Assembly: GCF_900183975.1 (NCBI RefSeq)
Contig: NZ_LT853882.1
Coordinates: 3,961,501-4,025,500, forward strand
Direction: 5' to 3'
DNA length: 64,000 bases
DNA from: Xanthomonas fragariae
GTDB taxonomy: Bacteria; Pseudomonadota; Gammaproteobacteria; Xanthomonadales; Xanthomonadaceae
Each line of letters starts with the position of its first letter. Positions within the stretch are counted from its first letter, which is position 1. This document shows positions 7,989 through 16,481 of this stretch, piece by piece. Position numbers and translations under genes: made by a program. The notes below the pieces were generated by a model. It searched no databases, was not told the origin of the DNA, and saw nothing but the letters and a program-made list of their open reading frames with translations.

Positions 7989-9169
7989 AATCGCTGCAGG
8001 CGCGCATGCTGGCGGTACTGGCCACGATCGTTTTGCTGAGCTGGTCCACCTCCCTGTGGATTTTGGTCGCACTGGTCACCCAGGGCCATGAAAGCGTGTT
8101 CGAGCAGGAGCTCAACCTACTTGGCGATCAATTGATCAGCACCCTGCCCGATGCGCTGGAGCATCGCTTCGACACACAATCAGAGCCGCCCAATAGGGTG
8201 GACGCGCGTACCCCGACCGGCACTATGTCCTCGCGCATGAGTTTCAAGCAGACGCTGATTGCGATGGTGCTCAACACCCTGCAATTGGGCATCCTGGGAC
8301 TGCTGGTGTGGTGGGCGGTGCGTACCTCGCTAGGGCCACTGCGCGCCATTTCCGGCGCCATCGCCCAACGCACCGGCCTGGACACCGAACCGGTGCCGCT
8401 GGAGCAGGTGCCCGATGAAATCCGCCCGCTGATCGGCTCGTTCAACACCTTGCTAGCGCGGGTGGAGAAAGCCGTGCAGGCCGAGCGCGATTTTGTTGCC
8501 GATGCCGCGCACGAACTGCGCACACCGCTCTCGGCGCTGCATGCCTACGCTGAGGTCGCGCTGCGCGCACCGACTCTGGAAGCCAAGGACGCCGCGGTGC
8601 GCCAGCTGCTGGAGACCGCACGGCGCAGCAACCGCCTTGCCGAACAATTGCTGGATCTGGCGCGGCTGGACGCCGGCATTAGTTCGACCGCCTACCACCA
8701 AGTCGAAATGGGCGAGCTGATGAAGCATGTGCTGGACGAATTTAGCGTGCAGGCCGATGCACGCCAGATCAATCTGCAGGCCGAGGTATCGCCGTGCCTG
8801 CTGCGCTGCGATGTGGATGCGATCGGCATCCTGATCCGCAATCTGGTCGACAACGCTATCCGCTATGGCCGCACCCATGGCACGGTGGAAGTAAGTTGCG
8901 GCTACTGCCTGCGCGCCGATGTGCTGCATCCGTTCGTGCAGGTCAGTGATGACGGCCCCGGCGTGCCGGAAAGCGCGCAGGCATCCATCTTCGAACGGTT
9001 TTATCGCGTGCCCGGCAGCGAGGTGCAGGGCAGCGGGATCGGGCTGTCGTTGGTAGCCGGCATCGCACGCATGCACGCGGCAACGATCGAAACCTGCGAA
9101 GGCAACGATGGCCGCGGTCTATGCGTGCGCGTGGTGTTTGCCGGCGACCGTGCACCCAGCGCGACCTGA
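7985..9169 (+). CDS. Sensor histidine kinase with a short periplasmic loop
   Basis: A 394-residue membrane kinase. Transmembrane helix 1 spans about residues 8-32 and helix 2 about 92-112, followed by a HAMP-like linker. The H-box AHELRTPLSAL has His176, and the N-box NLVDNAIRYG and G-boxes DDGPGVP and GSGIGLSL follow. It phosphorylates the upstream regulator, whose stop codon it overlaps. The periplasmic segment is only about 60 residues, much shorter than is usual for QseC/TctE-type kinases, and contains a Pro/Thr-rich stretch (DARTPTGTMSSR). An internal deletion of the sensor domain is possible, but the frame is open. Confidence 0.85.
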   Translation: MKSLQARMLAVLATIVLLSWSTSLWILVALVTQGHESVFEQELNLLGDQLISTLPDALEHRFDTQSEPPNRVDARTPTGTMSSRMSFKQTLIAMVLNTLQLGILGLLVWWAVRTSLGPLRAISGAIAQRTGLDTEPVPLEQVPDEIRPLIGSFNTLLARVEKAVQAERDFVADAAHELRTPLSALHAYAEVALRAPTLEAKDAAVRQLLETARRSNRLAEQLLDLARLDAGISSTAYHQVEMGELMKHVLDEFSVQADARQINLQAEVSPCLLRCDVDAIGILIRNLVDNAIRYGRTHGTVEVSCGYCLRADVLHPFVQVSDDGPGVPESAQASIFERFYRVPGSEVQGSGIGLSLVAGIARMHAATIETCEGNDGRGLCVRVVFAGDRAPSAT

Positions 9170-9263
9170 ACGTCGTGTGCGTGCTGCAACAGCATGCAGA
9201 CAGACCCAATAAGTTCCCAAACACGCCTGCCTAAAGTTCACTCACCGCACGCATCCAGGATGC

Positions 9264-9566
9264 ATGGTGATGTTCCACTCGATCCGTTCCACCCAACTCA
9301 TCCCCGCCGCAATCTCGCTGTTGGCCGCGCAGACCGCCGCCAACGATGGCGACGCTGTCGCTGCCACTGTGACGCAGATTGCACCTACGCTGGATTTTCG
9401 CTGCGGCCGTACCGGCACACGCAATCGCGACATCTGGAGCGACCTGCCCGACATCCGCAGCGCACGCGACGCCCGCGGCCTGACGCGCTGGGCCACGAGC
9501 GGCGTATTGTTCACCGCCGCAGCGGCCGTGTTTGCGATGGCGCTGGCCAGTTTTCTGTTGCATTGA
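9264..9566 (+). CDS. Small membrane protein, unknown
   Basis: About 100 residues. The N-terminal segment is weakly hydrophobic (LIPAAISLLAAQTAA), and the C-terminus is one clear transmembrane helix (VLFTAAAAVFAMALASFLL). Between them is a polar segment with DLPDIRSARDARG. No family is recognised. The start could be GTG 9264 or the nearby ATG 9270. It lies between the two-component system and a lipoprotein on the same strand. Confidence 0.4.
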   Translation: MVMFHSIRSTQLIPAAISLLAAQTAANDGDAVAATVTQIAPTLDFRCGRTGTRNRDIWSDLPDIRSARDARGLTRWATSGVLFTAAAAVFAMALASFLLH

Positions 9567-9637
9567 GCACTGAGCACCAGGCCACGGCTACGCGCTGGCG
9601 CATCCAATCTATCTGCTTCCTTCTTCAGGTCTTTTCC

Positions 9638-10300
9638 ATGTCGCCCCATTCGCTTGTTCGTTGCTGCGCACTCGCCGTTGTCAGCGTGACCCTGATCGGC
9701 TGCGCCAGCACCCGTCCGATGCCGTACAGCCAATTGCCGTCTTCGAGCTATCTACGCCCGCAGGAGGGTAGCCGCGGCGACCGCATGCCGTACGCCTACC
9801 ACGGCGATGTGGATTGGACACGTTATCGCGCAGCACTGGTCGAGTCGGTGAGCATTTACCGCGGGCCGGATGCGCAATTTGAAGACGTGCCCGAGCACGA
9901 CAAAAGCATGCTGGCCGAATACATGCAGCAGGAGTTCGGCAACGCGATTGCCCAGCGCTGGGAGCGAACGACGTCGGCCGACCGCGACACCTTGCGGGTG
10001 CGCATCACCCTGACCGGCGCCAAGCCCAGCAAGCGGGTGCTCGGCACCATCATGAAGGTCGACATCGGCGGCGGCTCCTACAACGCAGTGCAGGCCGCAC
10101 GCGGCAAGGAAGGCGCGTTCTCCGGCTCGGTCAGCTATGCGGTTGAAATATACGATGCGCCCAGCAATCGTCTGCTGGCTGCGTATGTCGAAAAGCAGTA
10201 CCCGAGCGCAATGAATATCAAGGCCAGCCTAGGTGCGTACGACGCGGCGAAAGCCGGCATTCGCAAGGGAGCTGAGCAGTTGGTGGAGGGGTTGGAGTAG
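9638..10300 (+). CDS. DUF3313-like outer-membrane lipoprotein
   Basis: 220 residues. The signal peptide ends in the lipobox LIGC (Cys near residue 21), so the mature protein is probably an acylated envelope protein. The body resembles DUF3313 lipoproteins (VDWTRYRAALVESVSIYRGP at the start of the domain, then a VRITLTGAKPSKRVLGTIM strand region and a KAGIRKGAEQLVEGLE tail). Function of the family is unknown. ATG 9638 is the only start that gives a signal peptide. A strong bidirectional terminator follows. Confidence 0.7.
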   Translation: MSPHSLVRCCALAVVSVTLIGCASTRPMPYSQLPSSSYLRPQEGSRGDRMPYAYHGDVDWTRYRAALVESVSIYRGPDAQFEDVPEHDKSMLAEYMQQEFGNAIAQRWERTTSADRDTLRVRITLTGAKPSKRVLGTIMKVDIGGGSYNAVQAARGKEGAFSGSVSYAVEIYDAPSNRLLAAYVEKQYPSAMNIKASLGAYDAAKAGIRKGAEQLVEGLE

Positions 10301-10350
10301 CAGGAGAATCGGGAATCGCTAGCGATCCCCACTAGCGATCCCCATATGAC

Positions 10351-10386
10351 AAAGGCCGGTGCTGTACCAACAGCGCCGGCCTTTTT
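10351..10386. terminator. Bidirectional intrinsic terminator
   Basis: The stem AAGGCCGGTGCTG pairs with CAGCGCCGGCCTT around a TACCAA loop, with a T-run on the plus strand and an A-run on the other side. It serves the convergent lipoprotein gene and the histone-like gene. Confidence 0.85.
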
Positions 10387-10425
10387 CCAACGTCAGCTCG
10401 CCGTGCAAGCGTCAGCGCTGCACCG

Positions 10426-11244
10426 TCAGCGTGTTACGCGCTTGGCGACTTTCTTGCCGACCGCTTTGCGTGCGGCGGTGGTCTTGGCCACTGCGCGCGT
10501 TGCCGGGGTCTTGGTGACCTTGGCCGCCTTCTTCAGCGCAGTTTTGGTCACCGCTTTCTTGAGTGGGGCCTTCTTCACCGCAGCCTGCTTGGTCGCGGTC
10601 TGCTTGGCGACCGGCGCCTTTTTGGCTGCGGGCTTGGCACTCGTTTTGACGACCGACTTCTTGACTGCTGCCGACGTGGCCGCCGCCTTCTTCGCTGCCG
10701 AACGCGCACCCACTGTGGCCACCGCAGTCTTGCGCGCCGCGCTCTTGGCTGCGGTCCTGGCGCTTAGTGCAGCGGCTTCTGCCTTGGCGTTGGCCTTGGC
10801 TATTTCCAGCTTCTGCTTGGCGCTGGCCTTGGTGTTGGCCACCTTTTTCTTGGCGGCATCGGCGGTGCTGGTCAACTTTTGCTTGGCCGCGTCTTTGGTC
10901 GTGGTTAGCTTCTGCTTGGCAGCGTCCTTGGTGGCGGTGAGCTTGTCCTTGGCGGCGTCTTTGGTCGAGGTGAGCGAGCGCTTGGTCCTGGCGACGCTGC
11001 GCTTCACTGCTGTGGCCGCCTCGCTTGCCTTTTTGACGAACTTTTTCTCGACCTTGACCACCGCTTTGCGCGCCTTGGCCACGCGTGTCTTGACCTCGGC
11101 CGCCGCCGTGCTGGCTACATCGTGCACATTGGCAACCGCCTCGCTGGTGGTGCTTGCAATGGTTTCGGTCAGTTCGGTGGCGGTGCTCTTTACGCTATCG
11201 ACGGCGTCGGACAGGGTTGACGTTACACCATTGCCGTTGCTCAT
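10426..11244 (-). CDS. Histone H1-like lysine/alanine-rich protein
   Basis: 272 residues composed very largely of Lys, Ala, Thr, Ser and Val. The N-terminal 50 residues are acidic to neutral (TLSDAVDSVKSTATELTE). The middle has tandem 11-residue repeats of the type LTxTKDAAKQK at about residues 90-130, and the C-terminal 130 residues are KKA/AAKK-rich like eukaryotic H1 tails. Such proteins bind DNA non-specifically. The middle repeats also resemble LEA/apolipoprotein-like amphipathic helices. A strong AAGGAGG-type ribosome site precedes the ATG at 11244, which suggests high expression. Confidence 0.75.
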   Translation of the reverse strand: MSNGNGVTSTLSDAVDSVKSTATELTETIASTTSEAVANVHDVASTAAAEVKTRVAKARKAVVKVEKKFVKKASEAATAVKRSVARTKRSLTSTKDAAKDKLTATKDAAKQKLTTTKDAAKQKLTSTADAAKKKVANTKASAKQKLEIAKANAKAEAAALSARTAAKSAARKTAVATVGARSAAKKAAATSAAVKKSVVKTSAKPAAKKAPVAKQTATKQAAVKKAPLKKAVTKTALKKAAKVTKTPATRAVAKTTAARKAVGKKVAKRVTR

Positions 11245-11489
11245 AAACCCTCCTTAAGGGCATCAGTATCTGGATACGCGGGCGATGCGCGGCGGCATGC
11301 GTCATGCTGAAACAAGCATCGTATCGAGCGGACGCTACGCTGGGCTCATGCAGCTGTCAACGTAATGCCAGCAAGGGATGGGCGTCACTTTCACCGAAAG
11401 TTAAATTGCGAGCAGGCACTCTCGTTCAGCTTGATTTACGCAGTCAGACGCCCTATTTCTCTTCCACCGCGCAACCCGGAATACGTTCC

Positions 11490-12926
11490 ATGCGACCGCT
11501 GCCCACCCTGCTGACTCTTTCGCTTGCCGCTGCCTTCGGCGGATTTGCCGCCACCGGCATCACTACCTGGCTGGACAATCGCGCCGAGGCAACCCCGGCC
11601 GGCAATGCCGCTTTCACCTTGCCTAGCGCCGCGGCGCTCCCGGCAGCCGTCGCCGGCCAACCGGTGCCGTCGCTGGCGCCGATGCTGCAACGGGCGATGC
11701 CGGCGGTGGTCAGCGTCAACACCAAACAAGTGGTGCGCGTGCGCAACCCGTTCTTCAACGATCCGATCCTGCGCCGGCTGTTTCCACAGGTGCCGCAGGA
11801 CCGCATCGACGAATCGCTGGGTTCGGGCGTGATCATCGATGCGCAAAAGGGCTATGTACTGACCAACCACCACGTCATCGAAAATGCCGACGACGTGCAG
11901 GTGACACTCGGAGACGGGCGCACGGTCAACGCCGATTTCATCGGCTCCGATGCCGATACCGATATCGCGCTGATCCGCATCAAGGCCGACAACCTCACCG
12001 ACATCAAATTGGCCGACAGCAATGCGCTGCGCGTGGGCGATTTCGTGGTGGCGATCGGCAACCCGTTCGGCTTTACCCAGACGGTGACCTCCGGCATCGT
12101 GTCGGCGGTGGGCCGCAGCGGTATTCGCGGGCTGGGCTATCAGAACTTCATCCAGACCGATGCCTCGATCAACCCGGGCAATTCCGGCGGTGCGCTGGTC
12201 AATCTGCAAGGTCAGCTGGTGGGCATCAACACCGCCAGTTTCAATCCGCAGGGCAGCATGGCCGGCAATATCGGGCTGGGCCTGGCGATTCCGTCCAACC
12301 TGGCGCGCAACGTGGTCGAGCAATTGGTGACCAAGGGCGTGGTGGTGCGCGGCACGCTCGGTCTGGAGACCCAGAATCTCACGCAGCAAATGCTGCAGGG
12401 CTTGGGTGTGGATTCTTTACGCGGCGCCTTGGTGACACGCGTGTTGCCGGGCTCAGCTGCGGCCGCCGCAGGCGTGCAGCCAGGCGATGTTGTGGTGGCG
12501 GCCAACGATCAACGCGTGGACAGCGCCGAAGCACTGCACAACTACGAAGGCCTGCAAGCCGTCGGTAGCGCGGTGACCCTGGACATCCGTCGCGATGGCA
12601 AACCGCTCAAGCTCAAGGCGACCTTGAAGGAGCAGGACCGTGCCGTCACCGGCGACATGTTGGACCCGCGCCTGAGTGGCGCCACCTTTGTGGACCTGCC
12701 CGAATCGCTACGTCAATCCGGCATCACCGGAGTGATGGTCAGCGAGGTCAAACGTGGTTGCCGTGCAGCAGCCAATGGTCTGGTCTCCGGCGACGTGATC
12801 GTGGCCAGCAGTGTCGGCGAGTTTGCGGACTTGGCCAGCTGGCGCGCCAATTTCCAACGCAAGCCGGAGCAGTTGGTCGTGCGTATCCTGCGTGGCAACG
12901 CGCAGTACGACGCACTCATGCGTTGA
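11490..12926 (+). CDS. DegQ/HtrA-family periplasmic serine protease
   Basis: 478 residues. An N-terminal signal/anchor helix (residues 5-27) is followed by an LA-loop-like segment (NPFFNDPILRRLFP), a trypsin-like domain with the catalytic triad His128 (TNHHVIEN), Asp158 (DTDIALIRI) and Ser232 (NPGNSGGAL), and two PDZ domains (about 285-385 and 400-478). It degrades misfolded envelope proteins. ATG 11490 begins the signal sequence, and longer upstream frames have no start support. The gene stands alone. Confidence 0.9.
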   Translation: MRPLPTLLTLSLAAAFGGFAATGITTWLDNRAEATPAGNAAFTLPSAAALPAAVAGQPVPSLAPMLQRAMPAVVSVNTKQVVRVRNPFFNDPILRRLFPQVPQDRIDESLGSGVIIDAQKGYVLTNHHVIENADDVQVTLGDGRTVNADFIGSDADTDIALIRIKADNLTDIKLADSNALRVGDFVVAIGNPFGFTQTVTSGIVSAVGRSGIRGLGYQNFIQTDASINPGNSGGALVNLQGQLVGINTASFNPQGSMAGNIGLGLAIPSNLARNVVEQLVTKGVVVRGTLGLETQNLTQQMLQGLGVDSLRGALVTRVLPGSAAAAAGVQPGDVVVAANDQRVDSAEALHNYEGLQAVGSAVTLDIRRDGKPLKLKATLKEQDRAVTGDMLDPRLSGATFVDLPESLRQSGITGVMVSEVKRGCRAAANGLVSGDVIVASSVGEFADLASWRANFQRKPEQLVVRILRGNAQYDALMR

Positions 12927-13041
12927 CTTGGCCTGCACGGCGGTGCACATCCACTAACACCCCCTACACTGCGGCGATGCTATTGCTGCACCACGCCCGC
13001 ACGCTGTCGCGGCTGCCACCAATGACCAAAGGAGATATCGC

Positions 13042-13404
13042 ATGAGCCCCACCAATACCGATCAGCTGAAGGAAAACCTGAGCGAAGCCGGCACCCATTT
13101 GAAGTCCGCTGCCAGTGCTGCCAGCGAAGCCGTCAAGGGCGCTACCAGCGCTGCAGGCGATGAGCTCAAGCTTGGCCGCGCCAACGTCAAGGCCGAACTG
13201 TCCGACACCGCACTGGCCGGCATGGCCGCTGCCGAGTTCGGCGGCGCCGCTGCCAAAGAACAGCTTGATGTACTGGTCAGCAAGGGCAACGACCTGCTGG
13301 GAAGCGCCACCGACTTGATCCGTGAGCGCCCGCTGGCCGCATTCGGCGTTGCCTTCGCGACCGGCTGGATCATTGCCAAACTGGCACGCAGCAACGACGA
13401 CTAA
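13042..13404 (+). CDS. ElaB/YqjD-like (DUF883) membrane-anchored protein
   Basis: 120 residues with a long Ala/Lys/Glu helix, a RERPLAAFGVAFATGWIIAK C-terminal transmembrane segment and a short tail. This matches the ElaB/YqjD/DUF883 family, whose E. coli members are inner-membrane ribosome-binding proteins. A good AAAGGAGA ribosome site precedes ATG 13042. It is first in a three-gene operon with the YqjE-like gene 3 bp downstream. Confidence 0.75.
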   Translation: MSPTNTDQLKENLSEAGTHLKSAASAASEAVKGATSAAGDELKLGRANVKAELSDTALAGMAAAEFGGAAAKEQLDVLVSKGNDLLGSATDLIRERPLAAFGVAFATGWIIAKLARSNDD

Positions 13405-13407
13405 GTC

Positions 13408-13890
13408 GTGAGCGATCAGGCTTCTACAGCTGCCGCCTCCGACGCGCAGAACGCGCGTTCGGACACGCCAGGACTGGACGAAAGCGTACGGGCGGTCGGC
13501 GCAGCCGGCCGCGCAACGCTGGGCTCGGCCAAAGACACCAGCCGTGCACTACGCCGGCTGGTGTCGGCCGACCTGCAACTGGCACGCAGCGCATTCGGAC
13601 GCGGTCTGGCATGGGCATGCGTGGCCGTGGTGTTCGGCGCCTCGTCGTGGTTGTTGCTGGCGGGCGCGATCATTGCCTTGCTGCAACGCGCCGGTTTGTC
13701 GTGGTTCCAGGCAATGTTTTTTACTGCGCTGGCCAGCCTGTTGGTCACCGGCATCGCGGCATGGCGGGTGTTCTTCTACTTTGATCACACCGGCTTGAAC
13801 GCAACACGTCGTCAGCTGATCAAGTTGGGCATTTTCGATGACCACAGCGACGACGCCACCGCATCGCCTGCCAGTGGAGCACGTACATGA
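13408..13890 (+). CDS. YqjE-like phage holin-superfamily membrane protein
   Basis: 160 residues starting at GTG 13408, three bases after the previous stop. There are two central transmembrane helices (WACVAVVFGASSWLLLAGAI and FFTALASLLVTGIAAWRVFF) flanked by polar tails, as in the YqjE/holin superfamily III group. The role is unknown. It sits between the ElaB/YqjD-like gene and a third small gene and overlaps the latter by ATGA. Confidence 0.7.
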   Translation: MSDQASTAAASDAQNARSDTPGLDESVRAVGAAGRATLGSAKDTSRALRRLVSADLQLARSAFGRGLAWACVAVVFGASSWLLLAGAIIALLQRAGLSWFQAMFFTALASLLVTGIAAWRVFFYFDHTGLNATRRQLIKLGIFDDHSDDATASPASGART

Positions 13891-14270
13891 AGTTCGGTAC
13901 CTTGCGTCAGCGCGTCGAGCGCGCTGAATTTTTAGTGGAAGGGCGCGCCCAAGAGACGCGTCTACATTGGGGTGAGCTGGGCCAGGCATGGCGGGCAGGA
14001 TGGTCCCCGCTGCGCATTGTGGTGGCCGGTTTCGGGCTGGGCTTCATCACTGGCCGCAACGAACCGCAGGCCGCGCTGGGCAGCATCGCCGGCAAGCTCG
14101 GCGGCATCCCCAAGATTTTACAGATGGTCAGCACGATCTCTGCGTTGTTTACTGCGCACCGTGTGCAGGAAGCGTCCGAACAAGCCGCGCGCGCCGCCGA
14201 CAATGCCGAAGAGGTCGCTGCCGATGCTCCTGTCACGGTTGTGCAGGTGCCGGTCGAGCACGCTGCCTGA
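13887..14270 (+). CDS. Third gene of the ElaB/YqjE-like operon
   Basis: 127 residues. An N-terminal charged helix leads into one hydrophobic segment (LRIVVAGFGLGFITGRN), then a weaker one around KILQMVSTISALF and an Ala/Glu-rich tail. The ATG overlaps the stop of the YqjE-like gene (ATGA), which indicates translational coupling. By position it corresponds to YqjK-type genes, although I cannot confirm sequence similarity. Confidence 0.6.
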   Translation: MKFGTLRQRVERAEFLVEGRAQETRLHWGELGQAWRAGWSPLRIVVAGFGLGFITGRNEPQAALGSIAGKLGGIPKILQMVSTISALFTAHRVQEASEQAARAADNAEEVAADAPVTVVQVPVEHAA

Positions 14271-14445
14271 GGCTAGCTCCGTCTGTCGGGCCGCATGGTT
14301 ACTGCGCAGTCCAATGCCCGGCTGAAGCAGCCATCTGCAACGTTCCTTAGTGACACCGCGCGCGCAGGCTCTGTGCACGCCGTTGACGTGTTGTGCCGAT
14401 AATGGCGCACCGCTGGCAGTACGCCAGTCTGCTGCCAGGGTGCAC

Positions 14446-15552
14446 ATGTCTCTTCCCGTCAACTCATCGGATGCTGCCGCACCGGCAGATTCGCTTCCGC
14501 CGCCATCGGCACCACGCCCGCGCGCGCCTGCGTCGATGGTCGTGTTGGCCACGCTTGCGGTCGGCTACACGCTGTGGGCCGCGCAGACGATCATCTTGCC
14601 CATCATGCTGTCAGCGTTCTTCGCGCTGATCGGCAACCCAATCCTGCGCGGTCTGCGCAAGCTGTATATCCCGCGCTTTATCGGCGCATTGATGGTGCTG
14701 TGCCTGGGTCTGGCCGGCACCGTGACCTTAGCCGCGCAACTGGCAGGCCCGGCCGCCGAATGGGTGCAGCAGGCACCGCGACAAATGCGGCAAATTGCGC
14801 GCGATGTGCGTGATTTCACCAAGCCGGTGATGCAAGCCAACCAGGCGGCGGAAAATTTTGCACGCGCGGCCGGCGGCGAAGGCCAGCGCGGCGTGCAGAT
14901 CGTGCGCACGCAGATGGACGACCCCTACAAGGCGCTGGTGCGCACGCCTAAGCTCGCTGCCTCGGTGCTGGCGGTGGTGCTGCTGACGTTCTTCTTCATG
15001 GTCTATGGCGAGAGCCTGCAGCGGCATGCAATTGCATTACTGCAGAACCGGCAGCAACAACGCTTCACCACAGAAATCATGTTGGATATCGAACGCGAGG
15101 TGTCGCGTTACGTACTCACCATCAGCGTGATCAACACGCTGGTCGGCCTTATTTTTGCCGGCATCTTGTATGCGCTACAGATTCCGCTGCCTGAAGCGTT
15201 GTTGTGGGGCACCGTGGTGGCGCTATTCAACTTCGCACCGTATGTGGGTCCGTTGATCGGCGTGATGCTGATGCTATTGATGGGCTTTGTGGAATTCCGC
15301 ACCACTTTGTCCTCGCTGCTGCCGGCGATTCTGTATCTGGCGCTGCACACCATCGAAGGCCAGGTCGTCACCCCGATCGTGCTCGGCCGACGCATGGCGA
15401 TCTCGCCGCTGATGCTGATCCTGGCGCTGATGCTGTTCGGCTGGCTCTGGGGCATGCTCGGCCTGCTGCTGGCGGTCCCGCTGCTGGTCTGCATTAAGAT
15501 GGTGCTGAGCCGGGTGGAAGGGATGCAGCGCTGGGCCAGGCTACTTGAGTGA
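14446..15552 (+). CDS. AI-2E/PerM-family transport protein
   Basis: 368 residues. After a Pro-rich cytoplasmic leader there are two N-terminal membrane segments (VLATLAVGYTLWAAQTIILP and FIGALMVLCLGLAG), a periplasmic or cytoplasmic charged domain, and a C-terminal block of helices with the family-typical ALLWGTVVALFNFAPYVGPL and TPIVLGRRMAISPLMLILAL motifs. The family includes TqsA and PerM, and substrates vary. Start ATG 14446 is chosen over an upstream in-frame start at 14350, whose extra residues look non-coding. Confidence 0.8.
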   Translation: MSLPVNSSDAAAPADSLPPPSAPRPRAPASMVVLATLAVGYTLWAAQTIILPIMLSAFFALIGNPILRGLRKLYIPRFIGALMVLCLGLAGTVTLAAQLAGPAAEWVQQAPRQMRQIARDVRDFTKPVMQANQAAENFARAAGGEGQRGVQIVRTQMDDPYKALVRTPKLAASVLAVVLLTFFFMVYGESLQRHAIALLQNRQQQRFTTEIMLDIEREVSRYVLTISVINTLVGLIFAGILYALQIPLPEALLWGTVVALFNFAPYVGPLIGVMLMLLMGFVEFRTTLSSLLPAILYLALHTIEGQVVTPIVLGRRMAISPLMLILALMLFGWLWGMLGLLLAVPLLVCIKMVLSRVEGMQRWARLLE

Positions 15553-15554
15553 CC

Positions 15555-15668
15555 GAGATTGGGGAGTCGGCATTAGGGATTTGCAAAGGCAGCTGCATTG
15601 CGCTGCGGGATTGGTCCAGGCGCCGGCACACCGCTGTTGCGAGTTGCCGATCCCGACTCCCCGATCCC
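15555..15668. repeat. Intergenic inverted repeat
   Basis: GATTGGGGAGTCGG at the left pairs with CCGACTCCCCGATC at the right, about 75 bp apart. A related short motif (GAATCG..GCGATCCCC) is seen at about 10306-10341. These look like the small dispersed intergenic repeats common in Xanthomonas. The pairing could act as a terminator for the transporter gene. Confidence 0.5.
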
Positions 15669-15699
15669 CTTTTCATCGCCACAACCGTAAGATCGGCGC

Positions 15700-16437
15700 A
15701 TGAGCTTCTACATCAACGCCATCACTCTCGACCTAGACGATACGTTGTGGCCTTTTGCGCCGATCGGTGCGCATATCGATCAGGTGTTGCACGACTGGAT
15801 GCGTGAGCACAGTCCGGTCACTGCCGAGCGGTTTCCGGTGAAGGCAATGGGTGAGTTGCGCGAGCGCAGCTTTGCCGACAACCCGCATCTGCATCACGAC
15901 CTCAGTGCGCTGCGTCGGTTGACGCTGGAGATGGCCTTGCGCGAGAGCGGCGGCGATCTGGCGTTGCTGGAGCCTGCCTATGAAGTGTTCTATGCCGCGC
16001 GCAATCAGGTGGAATGCTACCCGGACGCGCTCGACGCACTGGCCCGTATCGCCGCGCATGTGCCGGTGGCCGCACTCAGTAACGGCAATGCCGATCTGCA
16101 GTGCATCGACTTGATGCATCACTTCGCGTTTCAGCTGGGCTCGCGCGAGCACGGCAGCGCCAAGCCGGATCCGAGTATCTTCCTGGCCGCGTGCGCGCGC
16201 CTGCAGGCGCCGCCGGCGCAGGTGCTGCATGTGGGCGACCACGTACGCATGGATGTGCTCGGCGCACTCGATGCCGGCTTGCGCGCGTGCTGGATCAACC
16301 GCGACGGTGCGGTGTGGTCGCACCCCGCTCAGCAGCCGGACCTGGAGTTCGACAGCATGACCGGGCTGGCCGATTGGCTGGACGCACAACAGCTGCATCC
16401 AGGCACGCCGCACGACGGCATCCGGGTTCCCGCCTGA
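15700..16437 (+). CDS. HAD-family hydrolase (YigB-like)
   Basis: 245 residues. HAD motif I is LDLDDTLWP (nucleophile Asp near residue 11), motif II is SNGNAD, motif III is the Lys in SAKPDPSIF, and motif IV is HVGDHVRMDVLGA. The cap insertion after motif I is helical, as in the HAD IA subgroup. YigB, one member, is an FMN/sugar phosphatase, but the substrate here cannot be told from sequence. It is followed at 44 bp by a leucyl aminopeptidase gene on the same strand. Confidence 0.85.
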   Translation: MSFYINAITLDLDDTLWPFAPIGAHIDQVLHDWMREHSPVTAERFPVKAMGELRERSFADNPHLHHDLSALRRLTLEMALRESGGDLALLEPAYEVFYAARNQVECYPDALDALARIAAHVPVAALSNGNADLQCIDLMHHFAFQLGSREHGSAKPDPSIFLAACARLQAPPAQVLHVGDHVRMDVLGALDAGLRACWINRDGAVWSHPAQQPDLEFDSMTGLADWLDAQQLHPGTPHDGIRVPA

Positions 16438-16481
16438 GCCCAACCTTTGCTCGGCGCACGGCGCCGCATTCGAGGATTTCC

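Noticed and set aside
10346..11257. Long plus-strand frame opposite the histone-like gene
   Set aside because: It is an antisense shadow of the Lys/Ala-rich gene and gives a low-complexity Ala/Leu/Val sequence.
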